Source: Neptunicoccus cionae (GTDB lineage Bacteria > Pseudomonadota > Alphaproteobacteria > Rhodobacterales > Rhodobacteraceae). Taken from it: a DNA stretch of 64,000 bases. Each line of letters begins with the position of its first letter. Position 1 is the first letter of the stretch. Positions 25,392 to 34,916 of this stretch are shown here, in pieces. The notes under the pieces were generated by a model. The model did not search any database. It saw nothing but the letters and a program-made list of their open reading frames with translations, and was not told the DNA's origin. The stretch covers positions 620,001-684,000 of the forward strand of contig NZ_PKOJ01000001.1 in NCBI RefSeq assembly GCF_002860325.1, given 5' to 3'. A program made the translations under genes and the position numbers.

Positions 25392-26801
25392 ATGTCAGAC
25401 AAAAAATCATCCTCCACGAAAACTTCCAATGCCATGTGGGGCGGGCGTTTTGCCAGTGGTCCCGATGCCATTATGGAAGCGATAAACGCTTCCATCGGTT
25501 TTGACAAACGAATGGCGCGGCAGGATATCGAAGGGTCCCGCGCCCATGCGGCAATGCTCGCCCAACAGGGCATCATTACTGATAGTGATGCAAAGGCGAT
25601 CAGGGAAGGCCTGCTCACGGTCTTGTCAGAAATTGAAGGCGGAACGTTTGAATATTCCGCTGCCCTTGAGGATATCCACATGAATGTGGAATCCCGCCTG
25701 AAGGAGATCATCGGTGAACCGGCCGGACGCCTGCACACGGGGCGCAGCCGGAACGATCAGGTAGCAACGGACTTCAAACTCTGGGTTCGGGACCAGTTTG
25801 ATGCGGCGATTTCCGGTCTGGACGCGCTGATCGCAGCGTTGCTGGATCAGGCAGAGGCGGGCGCGGATATGGTGATGCCCGGTTTCACCCATTTGCAGGT
25901 GGCACAGCCTGTCACTTGGGCTCATCACATGATGGCCTATGTAGAGATGTTTGCGCGGGACAAAAGCCGTATGATCGACGCGCGGGCACGGATGAATGAA
26001 TCGCCTTTGGGTGCTGCGGCGCTGGCCGGCACGTCCTTTCCGATTGATCGCCATGCAACGGCAGAGGCGCTGGGCTTTGACCGTCCAAGCGCGAATAGTC
26101 TGGATGCGGTCAGCGACCGGGATTTCGCGCTGGAATTCCTGTCATCCGCTTCGATCTGCGCCACACACCTCAGCCGCTTTGCTGAAGAACTGGTGATCTG
26201 GTCGTCGGCCCAGTTCCGTTTCGTGGTGCTGTCGGACAGGTTTTCCACCGGATCAAGCATCATGCCGCAAAAGAAGAACCCCGACGCGGCAGAACTGATC
26301 CGCGCCAAGGTCGGCCGGATCAATGGCAGCCTGATCGGTCTGCTGACTGTGATGAAGGGGCTGCCACTGGCCTATTCCAAGGACATGCAGGAAGACAAGG
26401 AACAGGTTTTTGACGCGGCAGACAGCCTGATGCTGGCGCTGGCGGCGATGACGGGGATGGTGGCGGATATGCGCCCCAATGCAGACAGTCTCGAGGTCGC
26501 CGCGGCCAGCGGGTTTTCCACCGCGACCGATCTGGCGGACTGGCTGGTGCGTGCGCTCGGTATGCCGTTCCGTGATGCCCATCACGTGACAGGCGCCTTG
26601 GTTAAAATGGCCGAAGATCGCGGGTGCGACCTGCCGGATCTGTCGCTGGAAGACATGCGATCGGTGCACGACAAGATTACACAGGAAGTGTTCGGCGTGC
26701 TCGGAGTGCAGAATTCTGTGGCAAGCCGCGTCAGTTTCGGCGGCACAGCCCCTGCACAGGTACGAAAACAGATCGCAGCCTGGCGTGAAAGGATCAAATA
26801 A
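25392..26801 (+). CDS. argH: Argininosuccinate lyase
   Basis: A 469-residue enzyme of the fumarase/aspartase superfamily that releases arginine and fumarate from argininosuccinate. The start at 25392 gives MSDKKSSS before the conserved [13 protein letters not shown]. The [21 protein letters not shown] and signature [15 protein letters not shown] (about 285-299) sequences are intact. The stop codon overlaps the ATG of a tiny lipoprotein gene by one base (TAATG), and DUF2834 and lysA follow. The argH-lipoprotein-lysA order groups arginine and lysine synthesis. Confidence 0.97.
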   Translation: MSDKKSSSTKTSNAMWGGRFASGPDAIMEAINASIGFDKRMARQDIEGSRAHAAMLAQQGIITDSDAKAIREGLLTVLSEIEGGTFEYSAALEDIHMNVESRLKEIIGEPAGRLHTGRSRNDQVATDFKLWVRDQFDAAISGLDALIAALLDQAEAGADMVMPGFTHLQVAQPVTWAHHMMAYVEMFARDKSRMIDARARMNESPLGAAALAGTSFPIDRHATAEALGFDRPSANSLDAVSDRDFALEFLSSASICATHLSRFAEELVIWSSAQFRFVVLSDRFSTGSSIMPQKKNPDAAELIRAKVGRINGSLIGLLTVMKGLPLAYSKDMQEDKEQVFDAADSLMLALAAMTGMVADMRPNADSLEVAAASGFSTATDLADWLVRALGMPFRDAHHVTGALVKMAEDRGCDLPDLSLEDMRSVHDKITQEVFGVLGVQNSVASRVSFGGTAPAQVRKQIAAWRERIK

Positions 26802-26896
26802 TGCGGATTTTACTGCTCTGTCTGACAGTCGCTTTCGGCGTCTCTGCTTGCGGGATCAAGGATGATCCCGTGCCTGTCAGCGTTGCCGAATCCTAA
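26801..26896 (+). CDS. Micro-lipoprotein, LptM-like
   Basis: A 31-codon gene translated from the ATG that overlaps the argH stop. It encodes a lipoprotein signal ([17 protein letters not shown]) with a VSAC lipobox at Cys17, followed by only 14 residues, GIKDDPVPVSVAES. The CGxK start of the mature part and the prolines recall LptM (YifL), a small outer-membrane lipoprotein that helps LptD mature; in other proteobacteria it is also encoded beside lysA or dapF. It is too short for most gene callers. That it is translated is inferred from the TAATG coupling and the intact lipobox; the LptM assignment is tentative. Confidence 0.7.
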   Translation: MRILLLCLTVAFGVSACGIKDDPVPVSVAES

Positions 26897-26912
26897 ACGG
26901 AAGGGGCCGGTT

Positions 26913-27233
26913 ATGTCGGGCTTGCGTATGATTTATCTGGCTCTGACCGTTGCGGGCACCATTCTGCCGATGCGGTATTTCCTGCAATGGTTCGGGGAAA
27001 ACGGCTTTGACATTATGGGGATGGTGGATGCGTGGCACGCAAACGCGGCATCTTCAGGGCTGGTCTGGGATCTGACTGTATCGGCGGCGGCGCTGGTGGT
27101 CTGGATGTGTGCCGAGGTTTACCAGCGCAAGGATTATTGGGTGCTCGCGCTTTGTCTGCCCGCCACCTTTGGCATCGGAGTCAGCTGTGGCCTGCCGCTT
27201 TATCTGTTTTTGCGGGCCCGCTCCGTCACTTGA
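26913..27233 (+). CDS. DUF2834 membrane protein
   Basis: A 106-residue protein with three hydrophobic segments: about 5-25 (IYLALTVAGTILPMRYFLQW), 48-66 (GLVWDLTVSAAALVVWMCAE) and 74-97. This spacing is that of the DUF2834 family; function is unknown. The start at 26913 follows GGGGCCGG. It lies 16 bases after the micro-lipoprotein and 84 bases before lysA, so it may be part of the argH-lysA transcript. Confidence 0.8.
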   Translation: MSGLRMIYLALTVAGTILPMRYFLQWFGENGFDIMGMVDAWHANAASSGLVWDLTVSAAALVVWMCAEVYQRKDYWVLALCLPATFGIGVSCGLPLYLFLRARSVT

Positions 27234-27317
27234 TCCGTAGGACCAGCCTGTAAAACAAGGGTGGTTTGGCCCTCCGTTTCGGTTTATGCGGGGCGGGCTT
27301 GAAGTAAGGACTGCACC

Positions 27318-28589
27318 ATGGACCATTTTTTGTATCGCAACGGGGTTTTGCACGCGGAAGACGTGCCGCTGACGGAGATCGCGGCTTCTGTCGGAACGCC
27401 GTTCTATGTCTATTCCAGCGCGACACTTGCGCGGCACTTTACAGTTTTTGACGAGGCGCTCGCCGGTATGCCCCATCTGGTGTGCTATGCGATGAAGGCG
27501 AACTCCAATCTGGCGGTGCTGAAACTGCTGGGCGATATGGGCGCTGGCATGGATGTGGTGTCTGTCGGGGAGTATCTGCGCGCCAAAGCAGCCGGAGTTC
27601 CCGGAGACCGGATTGTCTTTTCCGGTGTCGGCAAGACGCGGGCCGAGATGGAAACGGTGCTGGCCGGAGGTATCCGCCAGTTCAACGTCGAAAGCGAGCC
27701 GGAATTGTGCCTTCTGTCCAAAGTGGCATCGGAAATGGGTGTGGTCGCTCCGATTACCGTGCGGGTAAATCCCGATGTGGATGCGAAAACCCATCCGAAG
27801 ATCGCAACAGGCATGTCAGACAACAAGTTCGGCATCCCGATTGCACGGGCCCGCGAGGTTTACAAACTGGCCGCAGGGTTGCCCGGCGTGAAGGTCATCG
27901 GGATTGATGTGCACATCGGCAGCCAGCTTGTGGACCTGTCGCCTTACCGCGATGCCTTTCAGAAGGTTGCGGAACTGACAGAGCTGTTGCGTGCTGACGG
28001 GCACGAGATTTCCCGCCTCGATCTGGGGGGCGGGCTTGGTATTCCTTATGAACGCTCCAACGCCGCGCCGCCGTTGCCGATGGATTACGGAAACGTTGTG
28101 CGTGAAACAGTCGGGCATCTGGGATGCGAGATCGAGATCGAACCGGGTCGGCTGATTGCGGGGAATGCAGGGCTAATGGTGTCCTCTGTTATTTTCCGAA
28201 AGAACGGCGAGGGGCGCGATTTCCTGATTGTCGATGCTGCAATGAACGATCTGATCCGTCCGGCCATGTATGAAGCCCATCACGACATTGTTCCGGTTCT
28301 GGAACCTGCTGCAGGGGCGGAACAAACACCGGTGGATATTGTCGGGCCGATTTGCGAATCGGGGGATACATTCACCAAACAGCGTCCTATGCCCCATCTG
28401 GAAGATGGCGATATGATCGCATTCCGATCCGCCGGCGCATATGGCGCGGTAATGTCGTCGGAATACAATTCCCGCCCGATGATTCCCGAAGTTCTGGTGA
28501 ATGGCGATCAATATGCTGTCATCCGGCCCCGTCCGACGTTTGACGAAATGTTAAATCGGGATAAGCTACCAGAGTGGATGCAGGACTGA
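27318..28589 (+). CDS. lysA: Diaminopimelate decarboxylase
   Basis: A 423-residue fold-type III PLP enzyme that decarboxylates meso-diaminopimelate to L-lysine. The PLP lysine is in CYAMKANSN (about residue 59). HIGSQ, the GGG phosphate-binding loop (LDLGGGLGIPYE) and EPGRLIAGNAG are present, and the second active-site cysteine is in GPICESGDTF. The length is normal. It is the last biosynthetic gene of the argH-lysA group; TIGR02302 follows after 41 bases. Confidence 0.97.
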   Translation: MDHFLYRNGVLHAEDVPLTEIAASVGTPFYVYSSATLARHFTVFDEALAGMPHLVCYAMKANSNLAVLKLLGDMGAGMDVVSVGEYLRAKAAGVPGDRIVFSGVGKTRAEMETVLAGGIRQFNVESEPELCLLSKVASEMGVVAPITVRVNPDVDAKTHPKIATGMSDNKFGIPIARAREVYKLAAGLPGVKVIGIDVHIGSQLVDLSPYRDAFQKVAELTELLRADGHEISRLDLGGGLGIPYERSNAAPPLPMDYGNVVRETVGHLGCEIEIEPGRLIAGNAGLMVSSVIFRKNGEGRDFLIVDAAMNDLIRPAMYEAHHDIVPVLEPAAGAEQTPVDIVGPICESGDTFTKQRPMPHLEDGDMIAFRSAGAYGAVMSSEYNSRPMIPEVLVNGDQYAVIRPRPTFDEMLNRDKLPEWMQD

Positions 28590-28630
28590 GCCTGCCCACC
28601 TCTACCGCGGAAGGCGGCTGAAGGGTCTGG

Positions 28631-31270
28631 ATGGCAGATTACGAGATCGACGTTGACAAACTGACACGCAAGGCCATGCGCGCCTTGACGTGGCGGTTGC
28701 GTTTAACCCGTGCGGCGCTTTTGCTGGAACGGGGGATGATTTGCTTTTGGCCCCTGATAACGCTGACACTTTTCGTCGTGGCTTTGGGGCGTCTTGGGCT
28801 GTTGCTGACACTGGACAGACCGGTATTGCTGGGTGGTATGGCCATAGCGGCAGTGTTTTGGCTTTGGTTCCTTGTGCGCGGGGCGCGTGGGTTTAACTGG
28901 CCGACTTTGGCGGATGCCAAGGCGCGGATCGATGCAAGAATGCCGGGCCGTCCGCTACAATCTCTGGATGATTCTATGGCTGTAGGGGCCAGCGATCCGG
29001 CGGCACGTTATCTCTGGGCGCGGCATTTGCAGCGAATGGCGGATCAGGCGCGCGGGGCGAAAGCCGCTCAACCCCATGTCCGCCTGTCCCGCCGCGATCC
29101 TTGGGCGTTACGTCTGATTGCGGTGTTCGTTTTTGCGGCGGCTGCTCTGTTCGGGCGAACGGATCCGGTGCAATCTCTGGTGCAAAGCCTGACTGACGAA
29201 GGGGCATTGATCGCCACCGGCCCAAGCTGGGAAGGTTGGGCAGAGCCACCGGCCTATACCGGAAAACCTGCTGTATATTTGAATGACGTCGCAAGCGGAG
29301 AGACACTTTCGCTGCCAGAGGGCACGCGGATTACCTTGCGGGTGTATGGAGACACTGAAGGCGCAGCACTTAGCGAAACGGTCAGTGCCGGCGGCGATAC
29401 AGTGTTGAGCGCTGGCGAGACAGGCTTTGCGGAAACCACCCTTGATGTGCGCAAATCCGGCAGGCTTTCGATTGTGCCGCCGCAGGGGCCGGATGCGGGC
29501 TGGGATATTGCCATGATCGCGGATGAAGACCCGCAAGTTGCCCTGACGGATGAGATCAGTCGCACGGTGCAGGGTGCACTGAAGCTGCCGTTCGAAGCGC
29601 GGGATGATTACGGTGTTGAAGGGGGGACTGTGACCATCGAACTGGCGCTTGATGCCGTTGACCGGCGCTACGGTCTGGTGCTTGATCCCGAGCCGCGCGA
29701 GATGCTGACGCTGGAACTTCCTTTACCTTTCACACGCAAAACGGCCTCCTTCGAAGAGACACTTGTCGAGGATTTGGCAGAGCACCCTTGGGCAGGTCTT
29801 CCCGTAAAGATCGTCATGACTGTGGAAGATGCTCTGGGCCAGACCGGATCCGTGATTCCTGACATTGGGCCGATGCCGGGGAAGCGTTTCTTTGACACGA
29901 TGGCCGCTGCCGTTGCCGAACAGCGCCGTGATCTGCTGTGGAACAGGGACAATAAAAAGCGGATTGTTCAGGTTCTGAAGGCGATCACCCATCGCCCCGA
30001 AGTCGCGTTCGAGCGGCGGGGGGAAAAGGCCTATCTGATGATCCGCACGGCCATGCGCCGGATGGAATACGCAGGTGACGATCGACTTAGTGATACAGTG
30101 CGGGACGAGGTTGCCGCCATGCTGTGGAAGGCTGCCCTGCTGATTGAAGACGGTGATCTTGCCGACGCGCGGGAACGTTTGAAACGCGCACAGGAACGCC
30201 TGTCCGAAGCCATGAAAAACGGGGCGACACAGGATGAAATCCAGCAGTTGATGGATGAGTTGCGTCAGGCCACCAATGATTACATGCGGCAGTTGGCCGA
30301 AGAGCAGCGTAAGGACGGCCAGCAAAACCAGCAGGCGGAAAACGGCCAGACCCGCGAAATGTCCCAGGATCAGTTGCAGCAACTCTTGGACCGCATTCAG
30401 GAGTTGATGGAGCAGGGTCGCATGGCCGAGGCGCAAGAGCTGATGGAACAGCTTCAGCAGATGATGGAAAACATGCGCGTTACCGAAGGCCAGAGCGGGG
30501 GGCAAGGCGGTCAGAACCAGCAGGCGATGGAGGGGCTAGGAGATACGCTGCGTGAACAGCAGGATCTGGCGGACGACACCTATCGCGAATTGCAGGAAGA
30601 ATATGACCGGAACCGGCGCGAATTGCAGGAATCACAGGATCCGCCTTTGCAGGATGGTGACCGGCAGGGCCAGCAGCAAGGGCAGCAAGAGGGTCAGCAA
30701 AACGGTCAGGGGCAGCAAAACGGACAGCAGCAGGGTCAGGGTCAACGCGGACGCGACCAAGGGCAGGGTGCAGGACCGGGGCAGCTTGCGGAACGGCAAA
30801 GAGCGTTGCGGGATATGCTGGACCAGCAACGCCGCGAATTGAACCGCAACGGTGTCAACGGCGGCGAGGAATTCGAGCGCAGCCTTGAAGAAGCCGAACG
30901 CCAGATGGGCGAGGCCGAGGGAAATCTCGAAGACGGTAACTCTGCCGGTGCGCTCGACAATCAAGCCAACGCGCTTGAAGCGCTGCGTGAAGGAATGCGC
31001 CAGCTTGGGGAATCCCAGCGGCAGGCACAATCCGGTCAATCTGGCCAGCAGGGTTCCCAGCCCGGGCAGGGAGACCAGAACGCTCGCGATCCTTTGGGTC
31101 GTCCTTTGTCGGAAACCGGTCGGGTCGGCAGCAACGAAAAGCTGGTGCCAAGCGAGGAGCAGTATCGCCGCTCGCGTGAGGTTATGGACGAAATCCGTAA
31201 ACGCTCCGGTGAACGTAATCGCCCTGCACTAGAGCTGGACTATCTGAAGCGGCTGCTAGACCGCTTCTAG
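28631..31270 (+). CDS. TIGR02302/DUF4175 large membrane protein
   Basis: An 879-residue protein of the alphaproteobacterial TIGR02302 (DUF4175) family. Two membrane helices near the N-terminus (about 37-57 and 62-80) and a third near 155-172 anchor it. The long middle region is beta-rich and probably periplasmic. From about residue 500 the protein is helical, with coiled coils rich in Gln, Glu and Met (AQELMEQLQQMMENMRVTEG). Residues 678-715 are almost pure Gln/Gly/Arg. The C-terminal 170 residues are again charged helix. No enzymatic motif is seen. It is conserved next to lysA in related bacteria; the role is unknown. Confidence 0.85.
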   Translation: MADYEIDVDKLTRKAMRALTWRLRLTRAALLLERGMICFWPLITLTLFVVALGRLGLLLTLDRPVLLGGMAIAAVFWLWFLVRGARGFNWPTLADAKARIDARMPGRPLQSLDDSMAVGASDPAARYLWARHLQRMADQARGAKAAQPHVRLSRRDPWALRLIAVFVFAAAALFGRTDPVQSLVQSLTDEGALIATGPSWEGWAEPPAYTGKPAVYLNDVASGETLSLPEGTRITLRVYGDTEGAALSETVSAGGDTVLSAGETGFAETTLDVRKSGRLSIVPPQGPDAGWDIAMIADEDPQVALTDEISRTVQGALKLPFEARDDYGVEGGTVTIELALDAVDRRYGLVLDPEPREMLTLELPLPFTRKTASFEETLVEDLAEHPWAGLPVKIVMTVEDALGQTGSVIPDIGPMPGKRFFDTMAAAVAEQRRDLLWNRDNKKRIVQVLKAITHRPEVAFERRGEKAYLMIRTAMRRMEYAGDDRLSDTVRDEVAAMLWKAALLIEDGDLADARERLKRAQERLSEAMKNGATQDEIQQLMDELRQATNDYMRQLAEEQRKDGQQNQQAENGQTREMSQDQLQQLLDRIQELMEQGRMAEAQELMEQLQQMMENMRVTEGQSGGQGGQNQQAMEGLGDTLREQQDLADDTYRELQEEYDRNRRELQESQDPPLQDGDRQGQQQGQQEGQQNGQGQQNGQQQGQGQRGRDQGQGAGPGQLAERQRALRDMLDQQRRELNRNGVNGGEEFERSLEEAERQMGEAEGNLEDGNSAGALDNQANALEALREGMRQLGESQRQAQSGQSGQQGSQPGQGDQNARDPLGRPLSETGRVGSNEKLVPSEEQYRRSREVMDEIRKRSGERNRPALELDYLKRLLDRF

Positions 31271-31329
31271 GCCGATTTTTCTTAACCGTATTTTCACAAA
31301 CGCACTGTAGGGTAGCAGTGGTCGGCGGG

Positions 31330-33159
31330 TTAGCCGCCGATCCGCCGTTCTATCAACAGACGCAGGCTGTCTATGGCCGATGCGTAGGGGTCAAGCACGA
31401 CTGCTGCTGCCGGCATACCCGCGACTATCAGCGGGTGGAGCAGGTAGAGCGCAATGAGGATTGCAAAGACGAAGACTGTCCAGACGAATGCACGTCTGAA
31501 GCCGCCTGATTTACTACGCGCCAGTTGGTCCTCATGGGCTTCGCGCATTTCGCGGTCGCGGCGGCGGGGCTCCCCGCCATCACTGCGCAGGGATGCGTCC
31601 AGTTCGTCCACATCCGGAAGCAGGGACTTGCGGCCCGATTGGTTGGAGTCCGTTTCGTCGGTCAGGTCCGGTGCGTTCTCTTCCAGCGGGGACATGTCGG
31701 ATGCATCTGCGTCCTCATCCAGCCCGAAGCCCTGTTTTACCCGCGCACGGGCGCGACCGGTTTTCGCTTTTGGCCGTGACAGCCCCATAATAGCAGCGGC
31801 GGCAACCCCTCCTTTCGGGGTGTCGTCGTCCAAGGCGTCTTCTTCATCAGCTTCATCCTTTGCGGCCGACGCGGCTGCATCGGCGCGATAGGCATGACGC
31901 GCACGATCCTCTTCCATGTCGTCGAAGTCGAGATCGTCGTCCTCTTCATCGTCTTCGTCGATTCTAAGGGCCGCAAGCATGTCCGAAGGGGAATCCTCTT
32001 CGTCCAAATCCGCCAGAGACAAATCTTCGGTGACGTCATCCTCTGTGTCCAGAGAATCGTCTTGGGCGTAAGGGTTTCGTAACTCTTCGGCTGTATCGTC
32101 GGGCAGAGGGTCGTCAGATGGCAGGATCGGGGTGTACTGTTCCTCCTCTCCCTCCGTTTCTGTATCCGGTTCCTGATCCGCCTCGGCAGCGCGGCTGGCG
32201 CCGATGGTTTCAAGCTGGCTGCGAATGGCTTCCAGGTCGGCGAGTGGATCAAAATCGGAATCGACGCCCTCATCCTCTGCCTCTGCATCGGTGGCTTCTG
32301 CCGGTTCGGGTCCCGACGGATCGGGCTGCAATGTGTCCTTGTCGCTGGCGTCGTCGTTGCTGTCACCAGCATGAGCGTCGAGAAACTCTGTCAGGCCCGC
32401 AAAGCCAAGATCGTCGTCCTCGTCAGGGGTGTCTTCCTCTGCCGCAGTTAGCTCAGAACCGGCGTCTGCGGACTCTTGCACAGGTTCATCCGCGTCGTCG
32501 TCTCTCCGGGGTACTTCTTCCGCAAAATCCGCCGCGCCCAGTTCTTCTGTCTCAAGCACGCTGTCGTCTGGTTCAGCTGCCTGCTCATCGTTTTCGGTCA
32601 GTGCGCGGTCGACAGCGATTTTCCGTTCCTCACCGTCTCCGTCAATGGCATCCGCCGTGGCCGCATCCAGTTTATCCCGCGCTGCCGAGGCAGAGGAAAA
32701 AGCCGCTTCCGATCTCAGAACATTGAGAACATCTTCGGTGACAGGGGCGGCACGCAGGTTTGGTGAAGGTGCATCATCATCATAGTCATCGTCGTCGTAA
32801 TCGTCTTCGCTTGCGGAATAGCGCGGTGCTGAAGTGGCGGCGCTATCTTCAGCCGGGGCAGCTGATGCCGTTTCAGGGGCGTCGGCGCTTTCCGCTGTAA
32901 CTGTGTCTTGCGCAGTGGTCCCTGCGGATTGCGCGCGTTTTGACCTGAAGTTGAGTTCGGGGAGATCGTCCAGATTGTCAAAGACGCCCTTGTCCTCGTA
33001 TTCCTCGACGCTGTCGGAGGCACGATCGGGCAACATTTCTATATAGTCTTGAAACCAGATATTATCACAATTGGCGCACTGAACCTCGCGCCCGGACTCC
33101 GGGATCGCTGCTTCATCTACCTCGTACTGCGCGACGCATCTTGGGCATACTATACGCAT
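31330..33159 (-). CDS. Acidic zinc-ribbon (MJ0042-type) membrane protein
   Basis: A 609-residue protein. Residues 1-37 are an MJ0042-type zinc ribbon (Cys5, Cys8, Cys28, Cys31; RIVCPRCVAQYEV and QCANCDNIWF). Then come about 500 residues of highly acidic, low-complexity sequence dominated by Asp, Glu, Ser and Ala, a short basic stretch (GLSRPKAKTGRARARVKQG), and one membrane helix near the C-terminus (about 563-585) with a short tail. The zinc ribbon would be cytoplasmic. It is divergent from ftsE with 177 bp between. Such proteins are typical of alphaproteobacteria near ftsEX; function unknown. Confidence 0.8.
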   Translation of the reverse strand: MRIVCPRCVAQYEVDEAAIPESGREVQCANCDNIWFQDYIEMLPDRASDSVEEYEDKGVFDNLDDLPELNFRSKRAQSAGTTAQDTVTAESADAPETASAAPAEDSAATSAPRYSASEDDYDDDDYDDDAPSPNLRAAPVTEDVLNVLRSEAAFSSASAARDKLDAATADAIDGDGEERKIAVDRALTENDEQAAEPDDSVLETEELGAADFAEEVPRRDDDADEPVQESADAGSELTAAEEDTPDEDDDLGFAGLTEFLDAHAGDSNDDASDKDTLQPDPSGPEPAEATDAEAEDEGVDSDFDPLADLEAIRSQLETIGASRAAEADQEPDTETEGEEEQYTPILPSDDPLPDDTAEELRNPYAQDDSLDTEDDVTEDLSLADLDEEDSPSDMLAALRIDEDDEEDDDLDFDDMEEDRARHAYRADAAASAAKDEADEEDALDDDTPKGGVAAAAIMGLSRPKAKTGRARARVKQGFGLDEDADASDMSPLEENAPDLTDETDSNQSGRKSLLPDVDELDASLRSDGGEPRRRDREMREAHEDQLARSKSGGFRRAFVWTVFVFAILIALYLLHPLIVAGMPAAAVVLDPYASAIDSLRLLIERRIGG

Positions 33160-33336
33160 GGCACCCTCGCTTATTTTTTTCTGCCAACCGCCAGCCCGCG
33201 AATCAGCGTTTTTACTAGTTTTAGCCGTGGAACCCTTTCATTCCAAGTATCTGTTCAAATTTGTAAACATTGCATGTATGGGCGGTATGAGCGAAAACCG
33301 ACAAAACAGACTGTCGAACAGTAAACGAGGCACAGA

Positions 33337-34014
33337 GTGATAGAGCTGAAAAACGCGGGTTTTAACTATGGTGGGCGTGATATTCTCAGCGATATGACCC
33401 TGCGATTGTCCCCCGGATCGTTTCACTTCCTGACCGGGCCTTCAGGATCGGGAAAAACGACCCTGCTGAATCTATGCTATCAGGCCCTTATGCCCACAAC
33501 CGGAATGGTCCGCATTTTCGAGCAGGACGTGCGGGCAATGACACGGGATGATGTGGCACGTGTGCGGCGGCGCATTGGTGTCGTCCACCAGAATTGCCAG
33601 TTTCTCGATCATATCAGTGTGAGGGACAACCTGACGTTGCCACTGGCTGTTTCAGGACGGGAGTCCGAAGTGGATCAGGGGAATGTCGACGATCTTCTGA
33701 GCTGGGTCGGGCTGAGCGAGAGGGGCGATGCCCTGCCGCCGGAACTGTCCGGCGGCGAGCGGCAGCGGGCTGCGCTGGCCCGCGCAATTATCATGTCGCC
33801 GGACCTGATCCTTGCGGACGAACCGACCGGAAATGTAGATTGGGAAATGGCGCAGAGATTGATAGCACTGCTGGTAGAGTTGAACCGGATGGGTAAGACG
33901 ATCCTGATCGCGACCCACGATCTCAATCTGATCCGCAACACGAAATCCGAAGTCTCGGCGCGGGTTTTGCGGATCAACAACACCAAACTGCAACTGGCCG
34001 GAGCTGATTTGTAA
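33337..34014 (+). CDS. ftsE: Cell division ATP-binding protein FtsE
   Basis: A 225-residue ABC ATPase that works with FtsX at the divisome to control peptidoglycan hydrolases. It starts at GTG. The Walker A is GPSGSGKTT (about 37-45), the Q-loop is VHQNCQFLDH, the signature is LSGGERQR (about 139-146), and the Walker B is LILADEPTGNVD; the H-loop is ATHDLNL. FtsE-type residues such as GRDILSDMTLRLSPGSFHFL are kept. Its stop overlaps ftsX by one base (TAATG). The 177 bp upstream also serve the divergent zinc-ribbon gene. Confidence 0.95.
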   Translation: MIELKNAGFNYGGRDILSDMTLRLSPGSFHFLTGPSGSGKTTLLNLCYQALMPTTGMVRIFEQDVRAMTRDDVARVRRRIGVVHQNCQFLDHISVRDNLTLPLAVSGRESEVDQGNVDDLLSWVGLSERGDALPPELSGGERQRAALARAIIMSPDLILADEPTGNVDWEMAQRLIALLVELNRMGKTILIATHDLNLIRNTKSEVSARVLRINNTKLQLAGADL

Positions 34015-34916
34015 TGGATCGTTTGCGCAGTATATTTGAGGTTTTCAGCGGTGACACCAATGCAGACCGCGTGGTTCCGCCAAGCGGCTTTACTTCGCGG
34101 CTGACATCCTTCACCGCGGGTGCGATGGCTTTTCTGACGGTGTTTGCACTGGCCCTGTCACTGGCGACAGGACGGCTGGCGGATCGGTGGGATGCGGAAC
34201 TGGCGCGGACCTCGACCATCCGCATCGCCGCCCCGGAAGGCCAGTTGGCCGCACAATCCGAAGCGGTGCTGGAGGTTCTGCGCACCACACCGGGAATTGC
34301 CAGCGCGCGGGTGATGTCGGATGCGGAACAACGCAAACTGCTGGAGCCCTGGTTCGGTCCGGACCTGCCGCTCGACACATTGCCGGTGCCCCGATTGATC
34401 GAGGTTCTGGAAGAGGGCAAAGGGCCGGATATGGCCGGACTGAAACTGCGGCTGAGCGCAGAAGCACCGGGCGCGGTTCTGGATGATCACACCCGCTGGC
34501 GCAAGCCGCTGGTCGATGCCGCTACGCGGCTGCGGTTGCTGGGGCTGGTGTCGATCATGCTGATCGCAGGCTCTATGGCGGCGATGATTACACTGGCGGC
34601 CCAATCCGCGCTGGCTGCAAACGGGCAGGTGATCGGGGTGCTGCGGTTGATCGGCGCGCGGGACGTTTATATCGCCCGCGCCTTTGTGCGCCGCTTCACC
34701 CTGCGCGCGCTGATCGGGGCTGCGATTGGGACGGCGCTGGCCATGATCGGTGTTGCATTTATGCCAGCTCCGGCGGAAGAAGGTGCCTTCCTGACCGGTC
34801 TCGGATTTGTCGGCTGGCATTGGTTCCTGCCACTAATCGTGCCGGTCATCGCCGCAGTTGTTGCTTTCTGGGCGACTCGTTTGGCCGCCTTTCGCGCTCT
34901 GTCGAGGTTAAGCTGA
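34014..34916 (+). CDS. ftsX: Cell division protein FtsX
   Basis: A 300-residue FtsX, the membrane partner of FtsE. It has the expected four membrane helices: one near the N-terminus (about 35-57), then a periplasmic domain of about 110 residues (RIAAPEGQ to LRLSAEAPGAVL), and three more (about 180-202, 227-248 and 268-290). The IARAFVRRFTLRALIGAAIG stretch lies between helices two and three. It is coupled to ftsE and to the acyltransferase gene by single-base overlaps (TAATG and TGATG). Confidence 0.92.
   Translation: MDRLRSIFEVFSGDTNADRVVPPSGFTSRLTSFTAGAMAFLTVFALALSLATGRLADRWDAELARTSTIRIAAPEGQLAAQSEAVLEVLRTTPGIASARVMSDAEQRKLLEPWFGPDLPLDTLPVPRLIEVLEEGKGPDMAGLKLRLSAEAPGAVLDDHTRWRKPLVDAATRLRLLGLVSIMLIAGSMAAMITLAAQSALAANGQVIGVLRLIGARDVYIARAFVRRFTLRALIGAAIGTALAMIGVAFMPAPAEEGAFLTGLGFVGWHWFLPLIVPVIAAVVAFWATRLAAFRALSRLS

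Noticed and set aside
30640-30780. Short repeated units (cag/ggt/caa) resembling a tandem repeat or CRISPR-like array
   Set aside because: They encode the Gln/Gly-rich block of the TIGR02302 protein in frame; there are no spacers of even length and no cas genes.
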